Positions 37,517 through 45,687 of a stretch of DNA of 63,488 bases are shown piece after piece. The position numbers and the translations under genes were made by a program. Numbering within the stretch: position 1 is the first letter of the stretch; each line of letters opens with the position of its first letter. This DNA is from Gemmatimonadota bacterium (GTDB taxonomy: Bacteria; Gemmatimonadota; Gemmatimonadetes; Longimicrobiales; Gaopeijiaceae): positions 1-63,488 of the forward strand of contig JAJDXM010000007.1 of assembly GCA_022823225.1 (NCBI GenBank). Direction: 5' to 3'. The notes below the pieces were generated by a model that saw nothing but the letters and a program-made list of their open reading frames with translations, did not search any database and was not told the DNA's origin.

Positions 37517-38872
37517 CTACAAGCTGAAGCACTTACCGGCGACAGCCTCGTTCACCTGGCACTCGTCCAGCGAGATCGGGAGGCACGAGGCCCTGCGGGC
37601 CACCGTCGCCTTGTACACCACGCCTCCCCCGTCGAGGTGCGGGTGATCCCACCGGTGAAGATCCCAGAGACGCCGACCCTCCAGCCACAGCGTGAGGTGC
37701 CGTTCCCGGTCGAGGATGTCCCAGCCGGACATCGAGGTGGGGTTGGCCCCGCCGCCGTCTCCGCCGGTGATCGAGCCGATCGTGCCGTCGGATTCCAGTG
37801 CGTCGAGCTCGAAGTGCGCGCGCACCGCGTTGATCTTGGCCATGGCGCCGGCAAGGTCGCCGGCCACAAGCGCGGCTTCCGCCTCGATCAGGCGCATTTC
37901 GGTCCCCTTCACCAGGGGAATGTCGTCGTCGCGCGTTGAATACTTCTCCTGACGATAGTGCGTCGTCGTGCCGTCGGCCCCGTTGCCGCTCGGGCACCCG
38001 GCCGCCGGATCGGAGCAGTCCGTCCATGGCGTGCGCGGATCACCCTCGCCCACGGTACCGGCCAGCGTCATCCACGCCGAGATCTCGTGGCGACCGTGGG
38101 TTTCGTTCCAGATCTGGCTGGTCTCGCGCGGCGAATTCGAAGAGTACGCCGCCGCGAATACGAAGTCCGTCGGCACCCTGGCGGCGTGCGCGACCGCGTT
38201 GCTCATGTCGCCCAGCCCCAGGTAGATCTGTGCCAGTGCACCCTCGGCGGCCGTCGCGACATCGGGCGTCCCGGCCGAATTGCCGTGTTGTATGGCGCGT
38301 TCCAGCAGCGGAATCGCGCGTTGGAAAGCGGCGTCACGCGGCATCGCGGTTCCCGGATCCGTTTCGCCTCCGGGCCCCGGATTCTCGTCGCTGTAGGGCT
38401 GGCTGAAGACCGTCTCGCAGAAGTTCTCCCCGAACCAGCGGTTCGCAAGCCCGGCAAAGAGATAGGCCCTGGCGGTCTCGGCGTTGCCTTCGAACTGGTA
38501 GCCTTCGATCCCCTGCATCCGGATCAGTCCACCCTCCGCGACCCAGCGCGCGCGCTGAACCGAATTCCAGAACCCGTTGGAGTCTTCGGAGTCGAAGAGC
38601 CCCCGGCGATACCGGCCGGTTGAAAAGTAGCTGCCCGATCCGACGATCTCGTCCGAGAGAATCGCGGTCGTGAAGGAAAGGTTGTCGTAGCCGACCGAAA
38701 AGTCCGCGGACATCCCCGTCACCAGCGACCGGACGCCCGCAGCGGTGTTGAGGTCGTCGTCCAGGATCTGTCCCGGGTTCTTGACGTCAAAGATGCTCTC
38801 GTCGCCACATCCGGCCAGCGTCGTGGCCAGGACGGCGCCCAGGACAAGTCCCGGGGTGATTCTCGTTTTCAT
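37517..38872 (-). CDS. SusD/RagB-family substrate-binding lipoprotein
   Basis: 451 aa. The signal MKTRITPGLVLGAVLATTLAGC has a lipobox LAGC. The mature protein has the SusD architecture: FDVKNPGQILDDDLNTAAGV, ARAYLFAGLANRWFGENFCE, TPR-like repeats (AAEGALAQIYLGLGDMSNAV, RLIEAEAALVAGDLAGAMAK) and a C-terminal DRERHLTLWLEGRRLWDLHR. It should cap the SusC channel encoded 21 bp upstream and bind the ligand, which in Gemmatimonadota may be glycan or peptide. Confidence 0.93.
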   Translation of the reverse strand: MKTRITPGLVLGAVLATTLAGCGDESIFDVKNPGQILDDDLNTAAGVRSLVTGMSADFSVGYDNLSFTTAILSDEIVGSGSYFSTGRYRRGLFDSEDSNGFWNSVQRARWVAEGGLIRMQGIEGYQFEGNAETARAYLFAGLANRWFGENFCETVFSQPYSDENPGPGGETDPGTAMPRDAAFQRAIPLLERAIQHGNSAGTPDVATAAEGALAQIYLGLGDMSNAVAHAARVPTDFVFAAAYSSNSPRETSQIWNETHGRHEISAWMTLAGTVGEGDPRTPWTDCSDPAAGCPSGNGADGTTTHYRQEKYSTRDDDIPLVKGTEMRLIEAEAALVAGDLAGAMAKINAVRAHFELDALESDGTIGSITGGDGGGANPTSMSGWDILDRERHLTLWLEGRRLWDLHRWDHPHLDGGGVVYKATVARRASCLPISLDECQVNEAVAGKCFSL

Positions 38873-38893
38873 GATTATCGTTTCTCCCGATTC

Positions 38894-41800
38894 CTAGAAG
38901 TCGACCTTGACGGAAAGCAGCAGGCTCCGCGCCGGTGGCAGGTTGTAGTACTCCTGCCGGAAGAGCACCTCGGCGGAGCCATCCTCGAACGCCTCCGGGT
39001 CGACGCCCTCGAAGTCGGTGAAGGTCAGGAGATTCCTGCCCTGCATCCGCACGGTGGCGCCCCGGATGTTGCCGGGCAACCACTGGTCCGGCACCCGGTA
39101 GCTGAGGGACGCGGAGCGGATCTTGAAGAAGTCCGCGGGCTGCGTCCACATGCCGTAGCGCACCACCGACCGGTCGCACAGCGCTCTCTCGCCGGCCGTG
39201 AGCTGATCCTGCATCCCCTGATTGTCGATCTTGTCGACGGTCTCGCGGCAGAGCGGCCAGACCCGGCGGCGCGTGTTCTGATACGCGGTGCCCGACGACA
39301 GCCAGTGCCCCGCCATCCCCTCGCCCAGCACGTCGACGGTGAAGCGCTGGAAGAAGGTCGCGCTGGTCCCGATTCCGTAGGTCATCGGCGGGGTTGTCGG
39401 CCCAAGGCACTGCTCCGCGTAGTCGGGTGCGCCGATCTCGTCCGGATTCTGCACGCGGTCGTGACAGAAGGACGGGAGAGGAAAGTGCACCAGCTCTCCG
39501 GGCGTGCAGCCCTTGCCGATGAATCCGTTCCCGTCGAAGTCGGTCTGATTCGCCAGATCGGCGGTGCACTCGATCGGTGCCCGTACGTAGTTGCGCCACC
39601 CCACGTTGATGCTGGTCAGACCGCCGAGGTCGACCACGCGCGACGCGTTGCTCGAGAACCGGACGTTGGCGTCCCAGATCACGTCGCTGCGCGACAGCAC
39701 GTTGAAGTTGACGAAGGCCTCGTGCCCGGAGTTGGTCACCTGGCCCACGTTCTCCAGCTGGCTGCCGACGAAGCCACCCGACGGCAGCTGCGTGACGAAG
39801 ATCAGAGCGTCGAAGGTGTTCTGGTCGAAGTACTGGTACTCGAAGCTGATCCGGTCGTTCCAGGTCGTGCCCTCGAAGCCCACCTCCCACTCCCGGGTCC
39901 GCTCCGGTCCCAGGTTCGGGTTCCCCAGGTTGTTGGGGGTCACGCCCGGCCTGCCGTTGTCGCCGGCGACCGACGACCAGGTCCGTGCGGCGTCGAACAG
40001 CCCGGGCGCCTTGCCCGACTCGCCGAACGCGCCCCTGAGCTTCAACGTACCCAAGCCCTCCGGATAGAAGTCCTCGTCCGAAATGACGTACGAGAACGAA
40101 GCCTTCGGGTACGACTCCAGCCCGAAGTCCTGCCCGAAGGTCGAGTGACCGTCAACTCTCAGACCCAGCGTCACGAAGAAGCGGTCCGAGAGCCCCAGGA
40201 CCTCCTGGAGGAAGAACCCGCCGCTGGTGACGGTGCTGTTGGCCTCGGAGGCCGACGTGATCGCGCCGGACTGGAGCAGCTTGGCCCCGGGGCCGGCGAA
40301 GTCCTCGCCGAATCCCGAAGTTCCGGTCGAGAAGTCGTTGTAGAGCTGTCCACCGAGCGAGAATGTCGACGAGACGCCGAAGATCTCGTTGCTGTAGCTC
40401 CCGGCGTAGTCCAGCGTCAGGTTGCGGCGGGTCCGCTCCACCGTCTCCCGGTTTCCGCCCTGAACATAGAAGTAGCCCCAGGGACGCTCCTCGAAGTAGG
40501 TGTCGCGCACCCAGTCGATCCCGGTGTTGATCCGGTGTTCCATGCCCGCCATCGGCGTCCATGTCCAGTTCACCCCGGTGGTGAAGTGGTCGCTGATGTT
40601 GTTCACGCCCATGTCGAGGAGCTTACCGTCCTCGTCGTTGGTGTAGTCGCTGCCGCCGCGGAATACGTTCAGCAGGAGTCCCTCGGCGTTGTTGCCGTCC
40701 GGAACCCAGGTGACGTCACGGTGCGAGTAGAAGCTGTTGAACCGCACGTCCATGCCCTCGGCGGGCGTGTAGGCGAAGTTGCCGCGCAGGTTCCAGGTCT
40801 CCAGCCCCTGCGTGGGCCGCGCGACGCCGTTCTCGTCCACGCCGGTGTCGAAGACGCCCTCTTCGGACCCCCACTTGGCGGACATGAAGTAGTTCATCTG
40901 CTGCGCGCCGCCGCGAACCGACAGGTTGTAGCTCTGCAGCGTGCCGTTCTTGAGCCAGTCGCCCCCTTCCGGGCAGCTCGGGTCCGCCGGGAACATGGGG
41001 TCGCCGCCGGGGAAGTTGTCGTCACCCGTGAAGTTGCAGTTGTTCATCCCGAGACCGGTCGGATTCACGTCCGGCGACGGACCGATGTGCCCCAGAGTGT
41101 TGAGTCCCTGGTCGACGGTGAGCGACCACGCGGGAGCGCCCGCAACGCCACGCTTGGTGAAGATCTGAATCACCCCGCCAGCCGCCTCGGTTCCGTAGAG
41201 GGTTGTCGCGGCGGCCCCCTTGATCGTCTCGATCCTCGCGATATCCGCCGGGTTGATGTCGTCGAAGGGGTTCATCTGCTGGTTCGCCTCCTGGGCGTGC
41301 ACCAGCCCGCGCTCGCGGATGCGGACACCGTCGACGTAGACGAGCGGCGAATTGCTGAAGGCCACCGAGTTGTTCCCACGCAGCTTGATCGTGGATCCCG
41401 CGGCCACCTGGCCGCCGTTGGTGAGCACGGTTGCGCCCAGAGCCCGCCCCTGGAGGATATCGGCCACGCTGGTCACGGGTGCGTCCTGGAACGCCTCCTC
41501 GTTGATCTGGCTGACCGAGTTGCCGATCTCGCGCCGGCGAGCGGCTCCGGCAGTGCCCGTGACGACGATGCCCTCGAGGCTGAGCGCCTCGGAACGCATC
41601 TCGAAGTTCTGGACCGTGGCGCCGCCCTCCGTGACGGTGATTTCGGCGGTCGCTGTGGAGTAGCCGAGGTAGGTCACCTCCATCGTGTGCGTACCGACCG
41701 GAATGTTTGGAAGGACGTAGCGGCCCACGTTGTTGGCGAGTCTCCCGGCATCCAGGGCCGGAATGGCAACTTGCGCGCCCGCAAGGGGCTGCTGGTTGGT

Positions 41801-41935
41801 TGCGCTCCGCACCACGCCGGTAACCGTGCCCGTCTGTGCTTGCGAGAGCACCGGGACCGCAGCCACCAGCAGGGCGGCGAAGAGCGAGGGGAGGGCGGCC
41901 CGCCCGGCCGCCCGGCTAAAGTTGGTTGGTGACAT
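38894..41935 (-). CDS. SusC/RagA-family TonB-linked outer-membrane transporter
   Basis: About 1013 aa from ATG 41935 (SD GGAGG), which begins the signal peptide (LFAALLVAAVPVLSQAQ). A carboxypeptidase-like domain (GTVTGVVRSATNQQPLAGAQ) leads to a plug with the SusC pattern (DAPVTSVADILQGRALGATV, RIETIKGAAATTLYGTEAAG then GVIQIFTKRG) and a 22-strand type barrel ending in an aromatic strand (SLLLSVKVDF). A TonB box is not evident by eye. With the SusD lipoprotein downstream it imports large oligomers using proton-motive energy. Confidence 0.95.
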   Translation of the reverse strand: MSPTNFSRAAGRAALPSLFAALLVAAVPVLSQAQTGTVTGVVRSATNQQPLAGAQVAIPALDAGRLANNVGRYVLPNIPVGTHTMEVTYLGYSTATAEITVTEGGATVQNFEMRSEALSLEGIVVTGTAGAARRREIGNSVSQINEEAFQDAPVTSVADILQGRALGATVLTNGGQVAAGSTIKLRGNNSVAFSNSPLVYVDGVRIRERGLVHAQEANQQMNPFDDINPADIARIETIKGAAATTLYGTEAAGGVIQIFTKRGVAGAPAWSLTVDQGLNTLGHIGPSPDVNPTGLGMNNCNFTGDDNFPGGDPMFPADPSCPEGGDWLKNGTLQSYNLSVRGGAQQMNYFMSAKWGSEEGVFDTGVDENGVARPTQGLETWNLRGNFAYTPAEGMDVRFNSFYSHRDVTWVPDGNNAEGLLLNVFRGGSDYTNDEDGKLLDMGVNNISDHFTTGVNWTWTPMAGMEHRINTGIDWVRDTYFEERPWGYFYVQGGNRETVERTRRNLTLDYAGSYSNEIFGVSSTFSLGGQLYNDFSTGTSGFGEDFAGPGAKLLQSGAITSASEANSTVTSGGFFLQEVLGLSDRFFVTLGLRVDGHSTFGQDFGLESYPKASFSYVISDEDFYPEGLGTLKLRGAFGESGKAPGLFDAARTWSSVAGDNGRPGVTPNNLGNPNLGPERTREWEVGFEGTTWNDRISFEYQYFDQNTFDALIFVTQLPSGGFVGSQLENVGQVTNSGHEAFVNFNVLSRSDVIWDANVRFSSNASRVVDLGGLTSINVGWRNYVRAPIECTADLANQTDFDGNGFIGKGCTPGELVHFPLPSFCHDRVQNPDEIGAPDYAEQCLGPTTPPMTYGIGTSATFFQRFTVDVLGEGMAGHWLSSGTAYQNTRRRVWPLCRETVDKIDNQGMQDQLTAGERALCDRSVVRYGMWTQPADFFKIRSASLSYRVPDQWLPGNIRGATVRMQGRNLLTFTDFEGVDPEAFEDGSAEVLFRQEYYNLPPARSLLLSVKVDF

Positions 41936-41963
41936 TTTGCCTCCAGGTGAATTAGAAGTCACG

Positions 41964-41975
41964 GGAACGCGTTCC
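41964..41975. promoter_or_regulatory. 12-bp perfect palindrome upstream of susC
   Basis: GGAACGCGTTCC lies 28 bp upstream of the SusC start codon, with a partially overlapping GGGAA...TTCCC repeat. Position suggests an operator or leader hairpin for the SusC operon. No clear -35/-10 pair could be assigned next to it. Confidence 0.3.
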
Positions 41976-42085
41976 GTTTCCCGGCGAATAAGCATTCAGC
42001 AAAGTGCCGAATACCGCAAGTGGCGGCCCGCAGGTGGCCCGGGTCCTTTTTCGCCACACGCACTCCTGGCACTCCGCCGCCGCCC

Positions 42086-42547
42086 CTACCGCCCGATCGG
42101 CAGCACAAGCCGGAAGGTCGGACGGAAGGCGTCGATGACGGGACCGGGACCGTCGGGATCGGTGTTCTGGTTCCCCTCGAACCCCAGATAGGCCAGCGTC
42201 GCGACCGTCCCCACCACGGCCGACGAGAGCAGGATGCTCCGGACATGATCCGGATCCTTGCGCTCGGCCACGACAATCGCGTCCAGCGGGATGGCGACCT
42301 GCTGGTGGGCAATGGGGGTCGTCAGGACAAACACCGCGGTGTCGCTCCGCACCTCCACGAACCGGCCGTTCAAGTGGCGCCGGTCGCCCCCGATGAAGCC
42401 GAGGTGCTTGACCAGCTCCTCGGCTGTAAGCTGTAGACGGACCGGTTGCTGGGCCGGCAGTTCGTCGACGGCCACCTCCCGGTACGTGGCGCATCCGGCG
42501 GAGGTCGCGATAAGCGAAAATGTAAAGGCGGCTTTACTAAGTGTCAT
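42086..42547 (-). CDS. Small lipoprotein of unknown function
   Basis: 153 aa from ATG 42547 (ATG 42556 is three codons upstream and also possible). The signal is MTLSKAAFTFSLIATSAGC (lipobox SAGC). The mature part is a small beta domain (VRLQLTAEELVKHLGFIGGD, RFVEVRSDTAVFVLTTPIAH, VAIPLDAIVVAERKD) plus a C-terminal hydrophobic segment (ILLSSAVVGTVATLAYLGF) and FRLVLPIG. No family recognised. The palindrome of the 42521 module lies within its codons 4-9, an unusual place for an operator of this gene. Confidence 0.7.
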   Translation of the reverse strand: MTLSKAAFTFSLIATSAGCATYREVAVDELPAQQPVRLQLTAEELVKHLGFIGGDRRHLNGRFVEVRSDTAVFVLTTPIAHQQVAIPLDAIVVAERKDPDHVRSILLSSAVVGTVATLAYLGFEGNQNTDPDGPGPVIDAFRPTFRLVLPIGR

Positions 42548-42573
42548 GTTTACCATACTATCCGCGTCTGCGG
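42521..42573 (+). promoter_or_regulatory. Palindromic promoter-like module, copy 2
   Basis: TGTAAAGGCGGCTTTAC (42521-42537), TGTCATGT, AC-N-ATAC and GCGTCT repeat in the same order and spacing as at 10622-10674. Plus-strand elements TTTACT (42533-42538) and TACTAT (42556-42561) are 17 bp apart and would drive the MBL-hydrolase gene at 42631 with a leader of about 60 nt. The palindrome overlaps the -35, as expected for repression. Confidence 0.5.
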
Positions 42574-42630
42574 ACCACGCGGGATCGATCGAAGAACACA
42601 GAAATATATATGGAAAGAGAGGGAGCCTGA

Positions 42631-43572
42631 ATGAATAGGTGCCTCCGGACACTCATGGCATTGCTCCTTGCGGCGGCGCTCGCGCCCGTTGCGGTCGCGC
42701 AACAGACCGTCCCGCCCGCCCCGGACCAGGGCGCACGGCTGGTCATCCTCGGCACCGGCACCCCCAACGCCGATCCCGCTCGGTCCGGCCCGGCGGTGGC
42801 AGTCGTCGCGGGCGGGCAGGCCTACCTGGTGGACGCCGGACCCGGCATCGTTCGCCGCGCGGCCGCCGCGGCCGCGACGCACGGAATCGACGCACTGGAC
42901 GCCAGCCGGCTGGACATCCTCTTCCTGACCCACCTCCACTCCGACCACACGGTCGGGCTCCCGGACGTGATCCTGTCCCCCTGGGTGCTGGACCGCCCGG
43001 ACCCGATCCGGATCTTCGGGCCACCGGGCACCGCCGAGATGACGGGCCACATCGAGGCGGCGTGGCAGGAGGATATCCACATCCGCCTCTCGGGCCTGGA
43101 GCCGCGCGAGGCCAACCCGGAAGCCTATCGCGCGGTCGTCTCCGAGACGACGGGCGGCCTCGTCTATGAGGACGGCAACGTGCGCGTGACCGCGATCCCG
43201 GTGCTGCACGGATCGTGGCCACACCCGCTCGGCTACCGCTTCGACGCGGGCGGCACGTCGATCGTAATCTCGGGGGACGCGCGGCCGAGCGAGTCGCTCG
43301 TGGAGGCGTGCGGCGGCTGCGACATCCTGGTCCACGAGGTCTACTCGACCGAAGCGTTTCTCACCCGCCCGCCCGAGTGGCAGCGCTACCACGCCGACTC
43401 CCACACGTCGACGGCCGAGCTGGCCGAGATCGCCGGGCGGGCGCGGCCGGGACTGCTGGTCCTGTACCACCAGCTCTACTGGGGCGCCACCGACGAGGAT
43501 CTCCTGCGCGAGATCCGCGAAGCGGGGTACACGGGGCGGGTGGTTTCGGCGGCCGACCTGGACGTCTACTGA
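42631..43572 (+). CDS. Secreted MBL-fold (RNase Z-like) metallo-hydrolase
   Basis: 313 aa. A signal peptide (LRTLMALLLAAALAPVAVAQ) precedes a metallo-beta-lactamase fold: LVILGTGTPNADPARSGPAV, the metal motif THLHSDHTVGLPD (HxHxDH), IRIFGPPGTAEM, a further His at VLHGSWPHPLGYRFD, the Asp in IVISGDARPSE, and LVLYHQLYWG with the last His. This is the RNase Z/arylsulfatase-like branch. The export signal argues for a small-molecule or ester substrate rather than tRNA. It is preceded by the second copy of the palindromic promoter module. Confidence 0.88.
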   Translation: MNRCLRTLMALLLAAALAPVAVAQQTVPPAPDQGARLVILGTGTPNADPARSGPAVAVVAGGQAYLVDAGPGIVRRAAAAAATHGIDALDASRLDILFLTHLHSDHTVGLPDVILSPWVLDRPDPIRIFGPPGTAEMTGHIEAAWQEDIHIRLSGLEPREANPEAYRAVVSETTGGLVYEDGNVRVTAIPVLHGSWPHPLGYRFDAGGTSIVISGDARPSESLVEACGGCDILVHEVYSTEAFLTRPPEWQRYHADSHTSTAELAEIAGRARPGLLVLYHQLYWGATDEDLLREIREAGYTGRVVSAADLDVY

Positions 43573-43698
43573 GCCGGGCGCGATCCCGGCAGTTGCGATG
43601 GATGGGGCGCGATACTAGAATCCGCGCGCCGGAATGGCGATCTTATTAACCTCCAACCTGCACCGCCCCACGGGGGCTACGACCTCGCAACCAGGACC

Positions 43699-44724
43699 AT
43701 GACGCGGTTCATGACACGGCGTTCCACAGTTCTTCTCCGGGTGGCCGGCTGCGCCGTCCTCCTCGTGGCCGCCGGGGCCTGCCAGGCCGCCCCCGGAGTG
43801 GCACGCGGCAAGGCGCTCTTCGACACGTGCGCACCTTGCCACGGCGACGACGGCGCCGGCGACGAGACGCTTGGCGCGCCCGCCATCGCCGGCGCGACCG
43901 ACTGGTACCTCACGTCGCAGCTCAACCGCTTCCGGGATCGAACCCGCGGGTACCACTACCAGGACGCGGAAGGGCTGCGGATGGGTCCCATGACCCGGGC
44001 GTTCAAGGAAGTTGAAGACCTGAGTCTGATCGTCGACTACGTGGTGAGCCTGCCGATCGTCGACCCGCCCGCGACGCTGGACGGAGACATCGAGGCGGGC
44101 GAGGCGGAGTACGAGGCTCTCTGCTCGAACTGCCACGGGATCGACGGGCGTGGTGTCGACGCGGCCACCCCGGAGCTGAACGCACCATCCCTGCTGCATC
44201 TCAACGACTGGTACATCCAGTCCGCGCTGAGGAAGTACCGTGACGGGGTGCGGGGCGCGCTCCCGGGAGACAATGCCGGCGCCATCATGCGCAACCCGGT
44301 GCTCGGCATGTCCGACGAGAGGATCGCCAACGTGACCGCGTACGTCATGACCTTGCAGCGTCTCCCCCGCCGCATCCCCGGCCCGCCGCCGGAACCGCTC
44401 CCACCGCTCGAGGTCGACCCCTCGATCCTGCCCGAAGGCGTCACCGTGGCGATGGCCCAGGAGGGACAGGACCTCTTCCACGGGGCCGGGCTCTGCGCGA
44501 GCTGCCACCTGCGCCAGGGCGTGGGCGGCGGACTTGCCCCCGACCTCACCGACGCCGTGTGGCTGCACATCGACGGCAACTACGAGGCGATCGTGGATGT
44601 GATCATGGATGGCGTGCCCGTGCCGATCGAGGCCCCCGGGCCCATGCCGGAACGGGGCGGATCGACGATCACCGACGAGCAGGTGCTCGCAGTCGCAGCC
44701 TACGTCTACATACTGAGCCGCTGA
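43699..44724 (+). CDS. Triheme cytochrome c lipoprotein of the oxidase operon
   Basis: 341 aa. A lipobox (LVAAGAC) is followed by three heme motifs: CAPCH in the first domain, CSNCH in the second and CASCH in the third, with candidate Met ligands in RMGPMTRAF and NPVLGMSD. The first two domains resemble each other (a c4-like tandem), and the third is a separate class I domain. Encoded six bases before the oxidase genes, it is the probable electron donor to cytochrome oxidase, or part of an alternative complex III exit route. Confidence 0.9.
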   Translation: MTRFMTRRSTVLLRVAGCAVLLVAAGACQAAPGVARGKALFDTCAPCHGDDGAGDETLGAPAIAGATDWYLTSQLNRFRDRTRGYHYQDAEGLRMGPMTRAFKEVEDLSLIVDYVVSLPIVDPPATLDGDIEAGEAEYEALCSNCHGIDGRGVDAATPELNAPSLLHLNDWYIQSALRKYRDGVRGALPGDNAGAIMRNPVLGMSDERIANVTAYVMTLQRLPRRIPGPPPEPLPPLEVDPSILPEGVTVAMAQEGQDLFHGAGLCASCHLRQGVGGGLAPDLTDAVWLHIDGNYEAIVDVIMDGVPVPIEAPGPMPERGGSTITDEQVLAVAAYVYILSR

Positions 44725-44730
44725 ACCGAT

Positions 44731-44916
44731 ATGGCAGAGAACCCGACCCCGGACACACCGACCCACGCGGAGCTGGCCGCGGCGATTCCGCCCGCACCGC
44801 CCGACGACGCCAATGACGCGATCATCTTCGCGAAGAGGACGATGAAGAACACGCTGATCATCACTGTTCTCTTCATCGGCATCGCGGTCGTCTGGACCAT
44901 GTGGCTGAAACTATGA
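44731..44916 (+). CDS. Small single-helix membrane protein of the oxidase operon
   Basis: 61 aa. A hydrophilic Pro-rich N-terminus (MAENPTPDTPTHAELAAAIP) is followed by one membrane helix (TLIITVLFIGIAVVWTMW). It overlaps the subunit II gene by four bases (ATGA). It is most likely a small accessory subunit or assembly factor of cytochrome oxidase. No family is recognised. Confidence 0.75.
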   Translation: MAENPTPDTPTHAELAAAIPPAPPDDANDAIIFAKRTMKNTLIITVLFIGIAVVWTMWLKL

Positions 44917-45686
44917 ACAGCTTCTTCGAGTTCTTCCGATTCGAGGGCTTCGATCCGCTCATCGAGGTGGCGTCGTCGTACGCGGCCGACATCGATGGGC
45001 TCATCTGGCTGGTGCTGCTGGTGGTTGGGTTCTGGTTCCTCGTCGCCGAAGGCGTGTTCTTCTGGTTCATCCTCAAGTTCAGGGCGCAGCCCGGGCGCCG
45101 TGCAGACTACATCGACGGCAAGAACAAGAAGCACAAGCGCTGGATCACGGTGCCGCACCTGCTGGTGCTCGGCTTCGACGTGCTGATCATCGTGGTCTCG
45201 TTCAACGTCTGGTACAAGATCAAGATGGACCTGCCGGAGAACCCCGACTGCCATGTGCGCGTGATCGGCCAGCAGTGGGCGTGGACCTTCCAGCACGCCG
45301 GGGCCGACTGCGAGCTCGACACCGCCGACGACATCTTCACGGTCGACGAGCTGCACGTCGAGAACAACAAGGTCTACCACTTCGAACTGCAGGCGACCGA
45401 CGTCCTGCACAGTTTTTCGGTGCCGGTGTGGCGGATCAAGCAGGACGCGATTCCGGGCCGCAGCATCACCGGATGGTTCCAGCCGACCGAGATCGGCGAA
45501 TTCGATGTCCAATGCGCGGAGATCTGCGGGTTCGGGCACAGCGTGATGGCCGCGCAAGTGATGGTGGAGGACGCGGAGACGCATGCGGCGTGGGTGGCCG
45601 AGAACACGCCCGTTACGGAAGTGGCCGAGGCCGCCGTGGAGGGATCGGCGGCGGCGCCCGCCCCGGCGGGGATGGAGGACCGGTAG
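44913..45686 (+). CDS. coxB: Cytochrome c oxidase subunit II
   Basis: 257 aa from ATG 44913, inside the upstream stop. Two N-terminal membrane helices (IWLVLLVVGFWFLVAEGVFF, LLVLGFDVLIIVVSFNVWYK) precede the cupredoxin domain with the Cu-A site: IGQQWAWTF, LHSFSVPVWRIKQDAIPGR and VQCAEICGFGHSVM (Cys, Glu, Cys, His and Met ligands intact). There is no C-terminal heme motif, so the cytochrome c is a separate protein encoded upstream. An Ala/Glu-rich tail ends the protein. Confidence 0.96.
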   Translation: MNSFFEFFRFEGFDPLIEVASSYAADIDGLIWLVLLVVGFWFLVAEGVFFWFILKFRAQPGRRADYIDGKNKKHKRWITVPHLLVLGFDVLIIVVSFNVWYKIKMDLPENPDCHVRVIGQQWAWTFQHAGADCELDTADDIFTVDELHVENNKVYHFELQATDVLHSFSVPVWRIKQDAIPGRSITGWFQPTEIGEFDVQCAEICGFGHSVMAAQVMVEDAETHAAWVAENTPVTEVAEAAVEGSAAAPAPAGMEDR

Positions 45687-45687
45687 A

